A DNA stretch of 64,000 nucleotides from Salinicoccus sp. Bachu38 (GCF_038561955.2 NZ_CP138333.2:1922001-1986000), one strand, 5' to 3'. Counted from the stretch's first letter, positions 36,324-44,781 are shown. Numbers and translations: made by a program. The notes: generated from the letters alone by a model not told the origin.

Positions 36324-36352
36324 TTGACAATCCTTCACACCAGTAATATCCT
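36324..36352 (+). promoter_or_regulatory. Sigma-A promoter of the DUF554 gene
   Basis: TTGACA, a 17-base spacer and TATCCT, about 70 bp before the start codon at 36424. Confidence 0.5.
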
Positions 36353-36423
36353 TATACTAATCAAAATTCATCAGCATATTTTACACAATCTGATGGTATA
36401 CATCACAGAAATGAGGGAAAGCA

Positions 36424-37137
36424 ATGCTGTCACTTCTCGGTACTGCCGTGAATGCGCTGGCGATTATTGTCGGCAGTTTCATCGGCCTGTTCTGGCGCAA
36501 CATCAATGAGGACATGAAGACCACCATCATTCAGGGGCTCTCGATTACAGTCATCGTCCTCGGCATCGACATGGCTCTGGAAAGCAACCAGATCATCATC
36601 GTCGTGGTCAGCATCGCGCTCGGTGCAATGCTCGGAGAGAGATGGCGCATCGAGGAGCGGATGAACCGCTTCGGCATATGGCTCGAGACGAAGACGGGTG
36701 CGCAGGAAGGCGGTGTGGCGGCTGCCTTTGTCACGGCAACGCTCGTCTATGTGGTCGGTGCCGTCGGCATCGTCGGCGCACTGGACAGCGGCCTTCGGGG
36801 CGATCACACGGTGCTCTTCACAAAGTCACTGATCGATGGCATCATGTCCATCTTCCTGACTTCGGCACTCGGCATCGGCATCATCTTCTCCGCCGTCCCG
36901 GTCTTCCTGTTCCAGGGGTCCATCACACTCTTCGCCGCCCAGATCGACCGCTTCATCCCGCCGGAGCTGATGGATCAGTTCATCATCGAAATAACCGGGG
37001 CAGGCGGTGTCATGATCATCGCAATCGGCCTCAGGCTCCTCGGCATCCTGAACATCCGGGTTGCGAACCTGCTTCCGGCGATACCGATCATCATGCTGAT
37101 TGTAGCCGTCGTGTACTACTGGACACCCGCCATCTGA
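36424..37137 (+). CDS. DUF554 family membrane protein
   Basis: The 237-residue protein has seven hydrophobic segments and matches the DUF554 (YdfK/YqgA) family: GTAVNALAIIVGSFIG at the N-terminus and GAGGVMIIAIGLRLLGI near residue 205. No biochemical function is known. It is convergent with the DNA repair gene, with only three bases between the stops. Confidence 0.82.
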   Translation: MLSLLGTAVNALAIIVGSFIGLFWRNINEDMKTTIIQGLSITVIVLGIDMALESNQIIIVVVSIALGAMLGERWRIEERMNRFGIWLETKTGAQEGGVAAAFVTATLVYVVGAVGIVGALDSGLRGDHTVLFTKSLIDGIMSIFLTSALGIGIIFSAVPVFLFQGSITLFAAQIDRFIPPELMDQFIIEITGAGGVMIIAIGLRLLGILNIRVANLLPAIPIIMLIVAVVYYWTPAI

Positions 37138-37140
37138 TCA

Positions 37141-37848
37141 TCAGCACCTTACATACTTTCTTTTGAAGCCGATCCGATCCTTCTCGACCTGCTTCTGGAT
37201 GTTCCCGTAGGCATCCAGTATGGCGGGTTTTTTATTTTCCCTTTTGGCTTCCACCGTCCCTACTCTTCTGGCGGTTTCAACCGCTTTGTCATGCAGTGGC
37301 ACAAATGACGTCGCGACGGTATAGATGAAGTTATTCATGGAAGCTTTCGCCCGTTCGGTTACATCATGGATTTCCTCCTCCACCCTATCGAGCATCCCGG
37401 ATATCTTGTCGATTTCGAACGTCTCGTCCTTCCGGCTGCCGAGCAGCCAGCAGTAGCAGCTCCATCCGGCAGACATCTTCATCTCCTCCCCACTGTCGAT
37501 CCATTTATCGGCCACTTCCTGGGCGATATCCGACTCCGACAGGGTGACGGAGACGATATTGTCGGAGATCATATAGAAGTAGGCACCATCGATCCACCGC
37601 TCGTAGTCCGCTTCCGTCATGGCTTTCGGATCCGCGATGATGCCCGCGAAATACATGGCATCATAGTTGCCTGTCGCATACAACGCCTCAGCAAGCGCCT
37701 GATCGATTTTTATTTTCTTCGACATCGGTTTCATGGCCCCTGTCGCGACACCGAAAACCGGCTCTTTGGCACCGCTCGACATATACCTCGTTTTCATCCG
37801 TTCCTTCCCCAGACCTTCAAGCTCCTGCATGACTGTATCGAAATCCAT
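37141..37848 (-). CDS. DNA alkylation repair protein (AlkD-like)
   Basis: The 235-residue protein resembles the DNA alkylation repair family built of HEAT-like helical repeats. It has VFGVATGAMKPMSKKI near the N-terminus (about 30-45), ALYATGNYDAMYFAGIIADP and CYCWLLGSRKDE. Such proteins remove bulky or positively charged alkyl lesions from DNA. I use the ATG at 37848, preceded by AAGGGAG. A LexA-type box lies 67 bp upstream in the shared divergent region, so SOS induction of this gene is possible too. Confidence 0.75.
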   Translation of the reverse strand: MDFDTVMQELEGLGKERMKTRYMSSGAKEPVFGVATGAMKPMSKKIKIDQALAEALYATGNYDAMYFAGIIADPKAMTEADYERWIDGAYFYMISDNIVSVTLSESDIAQEVADKWIDSGEEMKMSAGWSCYCWLLGSRKDETFEIDKISGMLDRVEEEIHDVTERAKASMNNFIYTVATSFVPLHDKAVETARRVGTVEAKRENKKPAILDAYGNIQKQVEKDRIGFKRKYVRC

Positions 37849-37908
37849 GTTCACACTCCCTTTCTTATATGTATCAATTGTACCATCATCCAATTTAAAA
37901 TATTACCA

Positions 37909-37937
37909 TTTAAACGAACATATGTTCGTGTTATAAT
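37909..37937 (+). promoter_or_regulatory. Promoter with embedded LexA (SOS) box
   Basis: The perfect palindrome CGAACATATGTTCG (37915-37928) agrees with the Gram-positive LexA/DinR consensus CGAAC-N4-GTTCG. It fills the 17-base spacer between TTTAAA (37909-37914) and TATAAT (37932-37937), the classic place for repression. Confidence 0.75.
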
Positions 37938-37943
37938 AGGAAT

Positions 37944-38028
37944 ACGTTCAGGTGACATGAAAAATATAGGGATGCAAAGACGGACAGCCTCCCAAGTCCG
38001 TGCACCCTACACCATTGGAGGTTAGGCC
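37944..38028 (+). other. Structured leader of the LexA-box gene
   Basis: The 85-base leader can fold with ACGGAC pairing to GTCCGT and an outer AGGG/CCCT pairing (about 37971-38008), leaving GATGCAAAG unpaired on one side. TTGGAGG follows as ribosome site. No known riboswitch class is matched with confidence. Confidence 0.3.
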
Positions 38029-38784
38029 ATGTTTTATAATCTGATATATTTTAACGAAAACCTCTATGACACATACTATACATTCGCCACTGCCGGCCAG
38101 GCGGTGCAGTTCAATGAAATCGAATCCCAGACGGACAAGGGGGGCCAATTGGGATTCAATGATACGCATGTCGGTCTTGGAAAATCTTCTGTCATAAAGG
38201 GGGAAATCATCAATAACGCCGCATCTAAGCTCATCAGTCTGGAACGGAGCCTCGTGGACAACGACTTTTTTGTGGATTTCGAGGAGGAGGCACCTTTCAG
38301 GCACATCGAAGACTTGAGCCGCCGGATGATCTTCAGAGCCACTGTCCCGCTTAGGATCCATGAATCTTTTGACATGTATGAAATGACCAAGCTGATGAAG
38401 GTCGAGCTGGAAGAGGCTGGATTCATGGGCAAGAAGTCGGATCAGGTCGAGCTGTTCAACATGGTATTCGATTTCGATAAGATCAAACTGCCCGTCTATA
38501 ATGATGACATGGACACGGTCATCTTCAGTAAACTCCATAAGGACTGCCTGTTGATCGAGGAAAACGAGCTCGAGGAGCTGGAGGAGGACAACATCATCCT
38601 CGCCAAGGTGAAGAGAACGCATGAAAAGCAGTTCACACTATTCGATCCACTGAAGGACTTCATCACAATCAACGCGAGCACGCGGAAAGAAATGGAGAAA
38701 AAACTCTCTTCACATGGGATGCTGGCACCAATCGAGATGCACACGGATGGGATAGAGGTGGAAATCATCGCCATCTACAGCTAG
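38029..38784 (+). CDS. Unknown protein, likely SOS-regulated
   Basis: The 251-residue soluble protein is not recognised. It starts MFYNLIYFNENLYDTYY, has a Gly/Asp-rich segment, a central FRATVPLRIHESF, a strongly acidic helix (EENELEELEEDN, about 177-189) and ends in a strand-like EVEIIAIYS. No membrane segment, signal peptide or catalytic motif is apparent. The ATG is preceded by TTGGAGG. The only upstream promoter has a LexA box between its -35 and -10, so expression should follow DNA damage. A strong terminator follows, so it is monocistronic. Confidence 0.7.
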   Translation: MFYNLIYFNENLYDTYYTFATAGQAVQFNEIESQTDKGGQLGFNDTHVGLGKSSVIKGEIINNAASKLISLERSLVDNDFFVDFEEEAPFRHIEDLSRRMIFRATVPLRIHESFDMYEMTKLMKVELEEAGFMGKKSDQVELFNMVFDFDKIKLPVYNDDMDTVIFSKLHKDCLLIEENELEELEEDNIILAKVKRTHEKQFTLFDPLKDFITINASTRKEMEKKLSSHGMLAPIEMHTDGIEVEIIAIYS

Positions 38785-38794
38785 CACAAAAAAT

Positions 38795-38819
38795 ACCGGC
38801 TCAGAATTTCTGAGCCGGT
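38795..38819. terminator. Bidirectional terminator
   Basis: A perfect 12-bp stem ACCGGCTCAGAA with a one-to-two-base loop. TTCTTTAAT follows on the plus strand and TATTTTTTG on the minus strand, so it serves both convergent genes. Confidence 0.75.
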
Positions 38820-38840
38820 TCTTTAATAAGTCACTCTATA

Positions 38841-39752
38841 TTATATTCTGTCATCTCTTCTTGGATCGTCTGTCAATCCGTCCTTCAGTGTCTCATCTTC
38901 ATCTCTCAGGCCATCTCTTCCAGCACGACCTGTCGTACGGCCTGCAGTTTCTTCGTCGATGTCCACATCTTCACGGCGGACATCTTCTGAAACATGTTCA
39001 GTGTCTCTTACTTTGTCCTTCTTGACGACGACTTCTTCGGAAACGACGTCTTCTTTGTCTACATTGACGCGTTCTTCATTGACAGGCACTCTGATGGATT
39101 CATTATCATCAGTAAGATCCCTGTCGCCTGCCGGCCTATTGTCATCAACCGGGCGCCGTTCAACTGTGACTTCCTCACGTTCTACCGGGACATCGAATTC
39201 CTGACGCTCTGTTTCTGTATGCTTGTCGATGTTGACTTCGCCGGTCTTGACGTTTTCCTTGTCGACGTTCACCCGCTCTTCATGAAGTTTGAGTGACTCT
39301 TCGTCGGAAGTGACATCTCTGTCAGCAAGGTTCCTGTCAGTGAGGTCCCTCTCATCACGTTCCGCATATGCACCTGCGGTACCAGTTGCTGCAGGACCGC
39401 CTGCAACACCTGTGCCCTGTCCTTCTACTGTTGCTGTGCCGTCAACATAAAGAAGAATCTTGTCTGCATCAAGTGCTTCCCTGTATTCCTGCTCTTCTGC
39501 AGCTGTCAGATTCATGTCGTTGACTGCCTGTTCCTCAGGTGCATCACCTGTGAAGAATGAAACGACTTTGTCCCAGGCACTGCCTTCGGAACTTTTCACT
39601 TTGACGCCGGAATAGTCGCCAAACGCGCCACCGGCTTCAAGGTCACGATTGGATACGATTGTTATCTGATTTTCTTCTACGCCTTCGGTCTTCAGCTGAT
39701 CGATTCTGCTAATGGCTTCCTGTTCAGTGTTAAATGTTTCGATCTTACGCAT
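38841..39752 (-). CDS. YsnF/AvaK-type stress protein (DUF2382)
   Basis: The 303-residue hydrophilic protein has an N-terminal general-stress-protein-17M-like domain (about 1-100, starting MRKIETFNTEQEAI) and a short Gly/Ala linker. Two DUF2382-type segments rich in EERVNVDKE follow (about 155-195 and 220-270), then a charged tail. Such proteins accumulate under general stress, with unknown mechanism. The ATG at 39752 has GGAGGG upstream. A near-perfect sigma-B promoter lies about 100 bp upstream. Confidence 0.82.
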   Translation of the reverse strand: MRKIETFNTEQEAISRIDQLKTEGVEENQITIVSNRDLEAGGAFGDYSGVKVKSSEGSAWDKVVSFFTGDAPEEQAVNDMNLTAAEEQEYREALDADKILLYVDGTATVEGQGTGVAGGPAATGTAGAYAERDERDLTDRNLADRDVTSDEESLKLHEERVNVDKENVKTGEVNIDKHTETERQEFDVPVEREEVTVERRPVDDNRPAGDRDLTDDNESIRVPVNEERVNVDKEDVVSEEVVVKKDKVRDTEHVSEDVRREDVDIDEETAGRTTGRAGRDGLRDEDETLKDGLTDDPRRDDRI

Positions 39753-39850
39753 GATTATCCCTCCGTAGTTCATTTGTTTTATTTTAGTAATTACCGTTTC
39801 GATTGATTGACCATGTCAGTAACATGCCTCAAATCACGGTCAATAATTGG

Positions 39851-39875
39851 ATACCCGTCCATGGTTTTATTAAAC
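39851..39875 (-). promoter_or_regulatory. Sigma-B promoter of the DUF2382 gene
   Basis: On the minus strand GTTTAA (39875-39870), 13 bases and GGGTAT (39856-39851) equal the sigma-B consensus at every position. Confidence 0.75.
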
Positions 39876-39984
39876 ATGACAGCAATTATGGAAAGTTTGT
39901 GTCGGCGAGTGTAATCGCTTGCACATCGAAGGATAAGGAATAAAATGGAAGTATGTAATCCAATTATTTTAAGGGGAGATATGA

Positions 39985-40752
39985 ATGGCAAAACTGGAAG
40001 GTAAGGTTGCGATTGTTACAGGGGCAGCATCAGGAATGGGCAGATCGATCGCGAAACTCTATGCACAGGAAGGCGCGAAAGTGATTGTCGCCGACTACAA
40101 TGCAGACGGGGCGGAAGCGGTCACGAAGGAAATTGCTGATGATGGCGGTACTGCAAAGTCGGTCAGTGTCAATGTATCGGATAAGGATCAGGTAGAGAAT
40201 ATGATTGAAACGTCAATCAGTGAATACGGAGAGCTGGATATCCTCGTCAACAATGCAGGCATCATGGACGGCTTCGAGCCGGTCGGGGAAATCACTGACG
40301 AGAAGTGGGATCAGATTTTCGACGTCAACACGAAAGGTGTCATGCGTGCAATGCGCAAGGCGGTGAACTATTGGATGGAGAACGAGAAGGAAGGCGTCAT
40401 CGTCAATACCATCTCCACAGGTGGACTGAATGGTGCACATGCGGGTGTGGCATATGGTGCATCCAAGCATGCGGTTGTTGCACTCACGAAAAACACCGGC
40501 TTCATGTATGCGAAGAACGGCATCCGCGTCAACGGCATTGCACCAGGTGCAATCGAGACGAATATCGGCTCCAGCATGAATGACGTCAGCGACTTCGGCA
40601 TGCAGCGTGCGGGCATGACACACGGCCTCTCACCACGCACTGGTCAGCCGGATGAAGTCGCAGAAGCGGCACTGTTCCTCGGGTCAGAAGCTTCAAGTTT
40701 CGTGAACGGCACCGTGCTTACAGTCGATGGCGGCTGGACAGCCGGATTCTAA
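39985..40752 (+). CDS. SDR family oxidoreductase
   Basis: This classical SDR is 255 residues long: TGAASGMGRSIA cofactor loop, NNAGIMDG, catalytic Ser in ISTGGLNG, Tyr-x-x-x-Lys in YGASKHA and the C-terminal VLTVDGGWTAGF. It resembles glucose-1-dehydrogenase/3-oxoacyl-reductase-like enzymes; substrate unknown. AAGGGGAG precedes the ATG. It is divergent from the stress protein gene. Confidence 0.85.
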   Translation: MAKLEGKVAIVTGAASGMGRSIAKLYAQEGAKVIVADYNADGAEAVTKEIADDGGTAKSVSVNVSDKDQVENMIETSISEYGELDILVNNAGIMDGFEPVGEITDEKWDQIFDVNTKGVMRAMRKAVNYWMENEKEGVIVNTISTGGLNGAHAGVAYGASKHAVVALTKNTGFMYAKNGIRVNGIAPGAIETNIGSSMNDVSDFGMQRAGMTHGLSPRTGQPDEVAEAALFLGSEASSFVNGTVLTVDGGWTAGF

Positions 40753-40796
40753 TAATATATAGGAAGCTTCCACCTTATTTTTAATATTTATATCAC

Positions 40797-40820
40797 TCCC
40801 CGCCTGGTTCCAGGCGGGGA
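40797..40820 (+). terminator. Terminator of the SDR gene
   Basis: An 11-bp stem TCCCCGCCTGG with a 2-base loop, followed by TCATCTATTT. Confidence 0.6.
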
Positions 40821-40835
40821 TCATCTATTTACTGA

Positions 40836-40862
40836 GTTTAGCCTGACAACCCCCGAGGTAGA
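40836..40862 (+). promoter_or_regulatory. Possible sigma-B promoter of the DUF2188 gene
   Basis: GTTTAG, a 15-base spacer and GGTAGA approximate the sigma-B consensus, about 40 bp before the start codon. Confidence 0.4.
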
Positions 40863-40901
40863 ATATAAACATATGGCATATAATTCATAGGAGGGATTGA
40901 A

Positions 40902-41150
40902 ATGGCAGATAACCGCGGAAACTATTTCGAGGAAAGAGAAGGCACAGATGATGCCCGTTTCCATGTAGTCCCGGGCGATGACAAGAAGTGGGCCGTGAAG
41001 GAAGAAGGAAAGGACGACCCGGTCTTTACGTCAGATGATAAGAATGAGGCTGTGAACGAAGCCAAGAAGCAGGCAGAAGAGGCCAAAACCAAAGCCATCA
41101 TCCATGATGATGATGGAAAGATCGAAGACCAGATCGAATATGACCAATAG
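40902..41150 (+). CDS. DUF2188 domain small protein
   Basis: The 82-residue acidic, hydrophilic protein has the DUF2188 pattern: FHVVPGDDKKWAVKEEGKDD, followed by an alanine/lysine helix (NEAVNEAKKQAEEAK) and a terminal GKIEDQIEYD. Proteins of this type are often general-stress genes, and the sigma-B-like promoter agrees. AGGAGG precedes the ATG. Confidence 0.75.
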   Translation: MADNRGNYFEEREGTDDARFHVVPGDDKKWAVKEEGKDDPVFTSDDKNEAVNEAKKQAEEAKTKAIIHDDDGKIEDQIEYDQ

Positions 41151-41161
41151 GCAAGCGATAA

Positions 41162-41192
41162 AGACTCCCCATCTGAATCAGGTGGGGAGTCT
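41162..41192. terminator. Hairpin between convergent genes
   Basis: AGACTCCCC and GGGGAGTCT arms with an inner A/T pair lie between the DUF2188 gene and the small membrane protein gene at 41220. Confidence 0.6.
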
Positions 41193-41219
41193 CCTGTGTG
41201 TCATGCGATATTTATGTTC

Positions 41220-41438
41220 TCACTTCTTGCCCTTTTTATAGTCTTTGTTGAAAAAATCGTACTTGAGTATGTCATTGAATACTGCTCTGATCAGAAATAC
41301 CGGTCCCAGAATGATAATTGCAACAGCGACTACCGGCATTGTCTGAAACCATTCCATAAAGAAGGTTCTCACAGCGATAAATGACAGAACCACCCATATA
41401 AGCCCGAGAAGCAAAGAGGTCTTATTCATTTCAGGCAT
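41220..41438 (-). CDS. Small two-helix membrane protein, tandem copy B
   Basis: The protein is 72 residues, with two membrane segments (about 6-24 and 34-54) and the C-terminal tail YDFFNKDYKKGKK. It is a paralogue of the next gene upstream (41457-41675): both read MN-TS-L-G--W--VS near the start and end in YD(F/Y)FNKDYKK. The ATG at 41438 has AGGAGAGGA just upstream. Family unknown. Confidence 0.65.
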   Translation of the reverse strand: MPEMNKTSLLLGLIWVVLSFIAVRTFFMEWFQTMPVVAVAIIILGPVFLIRAVFNDILKYDFFNKDYKKGKK

Positions 41439-41456
41439 GTCCTCTCCTCCTGACAA

Positions 41457-41675
41457 TTACTTTTCATCTTTCTTATAGTCCTTATTGAAATAGTCGTACT
41501 TCATAATACAATCAAAAATCAATTTAATGGCCACTGTACCTCCGGCTATGAGGATTACAGGTAGGACAGTTGGCATTGATTGCGTCCAGTCCAGAAAAAT
41601 CGTATGCAGCAGAATGTACGATACGATAATCCAGACGAAACCGACCAGTATTGAAGTCGCATTCATTTCATTCAT
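41457..41675 (-). CDS. Small two-helix membrane protein, tandem copy A
   Basis: The protein is 72 residues with the same plan as its downstream neighbour: two membrane segments and a YDYFNKDYKKDEK tail. The ATG at 41675 has GGGAGGAGC upstream; the longer frame to 41732 lacks a ribosome site. The two genes are 18 bp apart and evidently arose by tandem duplication. A weak sigma-B-like promoter (GTTTCA, 13 bases, GGTTAA) lies at 41723-41699. Confidence 0.65.
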   Translation of the reverse strand: MNEMNATSILVGFVWIIVSYILLHTIFLDWTQSMPTVLPVILIAGGTVAIKLIFDCIMKYDYFNKDYKKDEK

Positions 41676-41820
41676 GCTCCTCCCCTCCCCTAAGTCCCTT
41701 AACCAAAGTCTAACATATGAAACATTCGTCATAATCCGCTATCCTTACCTGCCGTCTCAAATTCTGTTAGAATGGATTATTATATGATATCTACATTGAA
41801 AAGGACTGAAGGTGTACATT

Positions 41821-42702
41821 ATGACAGACACAGGACTGGTGCTTGAAGGCGGCGGCATGCGAGGCCTCTATACCGCCGGTGTGCTGGAATACTTCATGAG
41901 CCAGGAACTTTATTTCCCATATGTCATCGGTGTTTCTGCAGGTGCCTGCATGGGTGCTTCATACCTTGCAAGACAACGTGACCGCAACCGGCGGGTCAAT
42001 CTGGACTTTGTTGAAGACAAGCGCTACATCTCCCTCTCCAACTACATCCGGAAACGTGAACTTTTTGGCATGGATTTCATTTTCGATGAGATTCCGAACA
42101 GTCTCGTCCCATTCGATACCGATACACTGCTTGAAAATCCAGAGGAGTTCGTCATCGTCACAACCGACTGTGACACAGGCAAACCGGTCTATTTCAAGAA
42201 ACAGGACTACGATGCGGAGTCCCTTCCGACACTGCTGAGGGCCTCAAGTTCACTTCCATTTGTGGCTTCCAGTGTCCGGCACAACGATCGACACTTGCTC
42301 GATGGGGGCATCTCCGACCCTATTCCGATCAGAAAAGCGGAGAGCGACGGCTTCCGAAAAAACGTCGTCATCCTCACCAAGCCCCGCGGCTACTTCAAGA
42401 AACCGAGCCGGATGCCGAAGATCATCAAATACAGGGACCACCCCATCATCAATGACAAGCTCGGTGTCCGCTACAGGCACTACAATGAAACACTCTATGA
42501 CATCTCCAAGCGGGAGCATGACGGCAATGCATTCGTCATCAGCCCGAGCAGGCGCCTCAAGGTCGGCCGGACCGAACGCAAGAGGGAACGGCTCGAGACA
42601 CTTTATGAACTCGGCTGGAATGATGCCAAGGCACAGTTTGAAGCGTTGCAGGAATTTCTCGGACAGACGGCTGAGCAGCCGATGACAGGTTCACGAGGAT
42701 AA
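41821..42702 (+). CDS. Patatin-like phospholipase
   Basis: The 293-residue protein has all patatin landmarks: oxyanion loop LEGGGMRGLY (about 8-17), the nucleophile elbow GVSAGAC with Ser39 and the catalytic Asp in LLDGGISDP (about 167). Such proteins are acyl hydrolases of lipids. No signal peptide. The ATG at 41821 follows GAAGGTG; a GTG 9 bases earlier is in frame. Confidence 0.85.
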   Translation: MTDTGLVLEGGGMRGLYTAGVLEYFMSQELYFPYVIGVSAGACMGASYLARQRDRNRRVNLDFVEDKRYISLSNYIRKRELFGMDFIFDEIPNSLVPFDTDTLLENPEEFVIVTTDCDTGKPVYFKKQDYDAESLPTLLRASSSLPFVASSVRHNDRHLLDGGISDPIPIRKAESDGFRKNVVILTKPRGYFKKPSRMPKIIKYRDHPIINDKLGVRYRHYNETLYDISKREHDGNAFVISPSRRLKVGRTERKRERLETLYELGWNDAKAQFEALQEFLGQTAEQPMTGSRG

Positions 42703-42710
42703 ATAGTACA

Positions 42711-42736
42711 GGGAGCTGGAAATCCAGCTCCCTTTC
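42711..42736. terminator. Terminator between patatin and M20 genes
   Basis: A perfect 10-bp stem GGGAGCTGGA with a 2-base loop, followed by TTTCTT on the plus strand. Confidence 0.7.
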
Positions 42737-42737
42737 T

Positions 42738-44087
42738 TCATAGTTTGATATTCTTCATTTCAGCAATCACCCGGCATGTCGTCTCAATGCCGCTGTAGAA
42801 ATGCTCCACCACCAGGTTCTCATTCGGCGAATGGTTGGCCTCGTCTACATTGGCATATGGGACGATGACCGATGGTGTGCCGAGCACTTTCGTCCATACG
42901 GCGTCCGGCAGGCTGCCGCCGAGACTCGGTTGGATGAACGCTTCCTTCCCGAATGACGCTTCGGCAGCTTTCCGGATGGGTTCGATGAACGGCAGATCGG
43001 CGGATGATCTGGAAGGAGACATCTGGCCGAGCTTCTTCACTATGATATCCGGTGCATGTTTGGCCACATGATCTCGGATAAGTTCAAAAATGATATCCGG
43101 ATCCTGGTCCATGACGAGACGCATATCAATTTTCACTTTGGCATCCTGGGGAATGATCGTCTTCGCCCCTTCCCCGCCGTAGCCGCTGGTAAAACCCGAG
43201 ATGTTGAAGGTCGGCTCGAAGCATAACTTCCTATAGTACTCCGCTTTCGTCAGTTCGATGCCCTCGTGGCCGACATTCCTCCTTACTTCATCCAGATCGA
43301 ACGGCAGACTTTCAATCAGCTCCAATTCCCGTGCAGTCGGTGCTTTCACAGTGTCATAGAATCCTTCGATCAGCACCTGCCCATCCGCATCACGCATCGT
43401 ACGGAGGAGGTCCATCAGTTTCCAGGCCGGATTCGGCACAATGTTCCCTTTATTCCCGGAATGGTTGTCGAAGGCCGCTTCACGCGCTTCCAGCTCCACA
43501 TACAGCATCCCCCGGACACCGAGGAGTACGTACGGATGGCCTTCCGGCAGCATCGGACCGTCGGAAGTGTAGACAAGATCCGCTTCGAACTTTCCTCTGT
43601 TTTGTGCCACGAATGTATCGAGGTTCACACTGCCGATCTCCTCCTCGCCTTCGATCAGGAACTTCACATTCACCGGCAGCTCACCTTCCGCTTCAAGGTA
43701 GGTCCGGATGGCCAGAATCTGGGCCATGATCTGACCCTTGTTGTCCCCGGCACCGCGGGCATATATCTTGCCGTCACGAATCGTCGGCTCAAAAGGTGGA
43801 CTGTGCCATTCCTCGAGCGGATCCGGCGGCTGGACGTCATAGTGTCCATAGATCAGTATCGTCGGCGCATCATCCGACACAAAATATTCCCCATAGACGA
43901 CCGGATGGATTTCCGTCTCCATCAGCTCCACATGCTGCATGCCGGCATCTTTTAGCTTCTCCATCATCAGTTCCGCACACTCCCTGATGCCTACGTTCTG
44001 TGCACTGATGCTCTTCTGCTTCAACACCTCGAACAGTTCATCCAGATAACTTTCCTTGTTTGCATTGATGACATTTCTGAAATCCAT
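42738..44087 (-). CDS. M20-family dipeptidase/peptidase
   Basis: The 449-residue metallopeptidase has the M20 zinc-site motifs: YGHYDVQPPDP (first His), GAGDNKGQIMA (bridging Asp), LIEGEEEIGS (catalytic Glu and ligand) and YTSDGPM. NHSPNENL near the C-terminus supplies the last His. It is closest to the CNDP-like dipeptidases of Bacilli. ATG at 44087 follows GAGGGGGAGAGAC. Cytoplasmic. Confidence 0.88.
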   Translation of the reverse strand: MDFRNVINANKESYLDELFEVLKQKSISAQNVGIRECAELMMEKLKDAGMQHVELMETEIHPVVYGEYFVSDDAPTILIYGHYDVQPPDPLEEWHSPPFEPTIRDGKIYARGAGDNKGQIMAQILAIRTYLEAEGELPVNVKFLIEGEEEIGSVNLDTFVAQNRGKFEADLVYTSDGPMLPEGHPYVLLGVRGMLYVELEAREAAFDNHSGNKGNIVPNPAWKLMDLLRTMRDADGQVLIEGFYDTVKAPTARELELIESLPFDLDEVRRNVGHEGIELTKAEYYRKLCFEPTFNISGFTSGYGGEGAKTIIPQDAKVKIDMRLVMDQDPDIIFELIRDHVAKHAPDIIVKKLGQMSPSRSSADLPFIEPIRKAAEASFGKEAFIQPSLGGSLPDAVWTKVLGTPSVIVPYANVDEANHSPNENLVVEHFYSGIETTCRVIAEMKNIKL

Positions 44088-44149
44088 GTCTCTCCCCCTC
44101 ATTTATGATATGTAACACCCCAAAACAGCCTGTACTGGCAGAAGAAAAA

Positions 44150-44206
44150 GGAGCCATTATTTTCTTTATGCATTGTAAAAAATACCGTTCAAGAAAATAC
44201 GGCTCC
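44150..44206 (-). terminator. Terminator of the small gene at 44215
   Basis: On the minus strand GGAGCCGTATTTTCTT pairs with AAGAAAATAATGGCTCC and is followed by TTTTTCTTCT. Confidence 0.7.
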
Positions 44207-44214
44207 TCTCCATT

Positions 44215-44397
44215 CTACATCGCCATCCCGAATATTGTAAGAATCAGGGCAATCCACAGCACAGCCGCCAGCACCAGGAAAAAGATGCTCCACTTCGACA
44301 CCCTGCCCTGCTCTTTTGATTCCCTGCTCAACTTCTTCATGAAAAGAACGGTGAACAGAAGCAGTACGACTGCACTGAATATCATTCTGATAATCAT
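44215..44397 (-). CDS. Small two-helix membrane protein
   Basis: The 60-residue protein has two membrane segments (about 2-20 and 37-58) linked by a charged loop KKLSRESKEQGRVSKW. AGGTGATACC lies just before the ATG, and a strong terminator follows the stop, so it is probably a genuine small gene. No family recognised. Confidence 0.6.
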   Translation of the reverse strand: MIIRMIFSAVVLLLFTVLFMKKLSRESKEQGRVSKWSIFFLVLAAVLWIALILTIFGMAM

Positions 44398-44781
44398 GGT
44401 ATCACCTGCCTGCTTTTATTAATCACTCTGGAATCATCTGATTCACTATACTTATTGGGATACCCTCATCAGCAGTAGAATATGTATCCCTGCCCCTCTC
44501 CAAATGATGGAATTTTGAGGGGGCATACTTCCATGCACTTTTACATTTGCCAACAGAAAAGGCATGCCCTGTTCAATCCCTGCATCCTCAGCAGGAGAAG
44601 CCGTCACTGATGAGGTCATAAGCATAATCAACCATTTCGGACGCTTCGCAAGAAAGCTCGCCTCGATGAAGACAGCTTCGAACCCGAAACGAGCCCTGAT
44701 GACCACCAGTTGACAACCATACACGAGATATTATACATGGAACGCCTGAGAACCAAATAAAGCAGCAGCCAGCAACTGCGC
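44398..44781. other. Intergenic region, no supported gene
   Basis: Frames of 65-90 codons run through this stretch on the minus strand, but none has a ribosome site, recognisable domain or sensible composition. It may be a decayed gene, but nothing can be named. Confidence 0.4.

Noticed and set aside
37944-38028. c-di-GMP-I riboswitch before the LexA-box gene
   Set aside because: Only one short word resembles the aptamer; the tetraloop/receptor and the second conserved helix are missing.
39791-39991. A 66-codon minus-strand frame
   Set aside because: It covers the sigma-B promoter of the DUF2382 gene, has no ribosome site and overlaps the start of the SDR gene.
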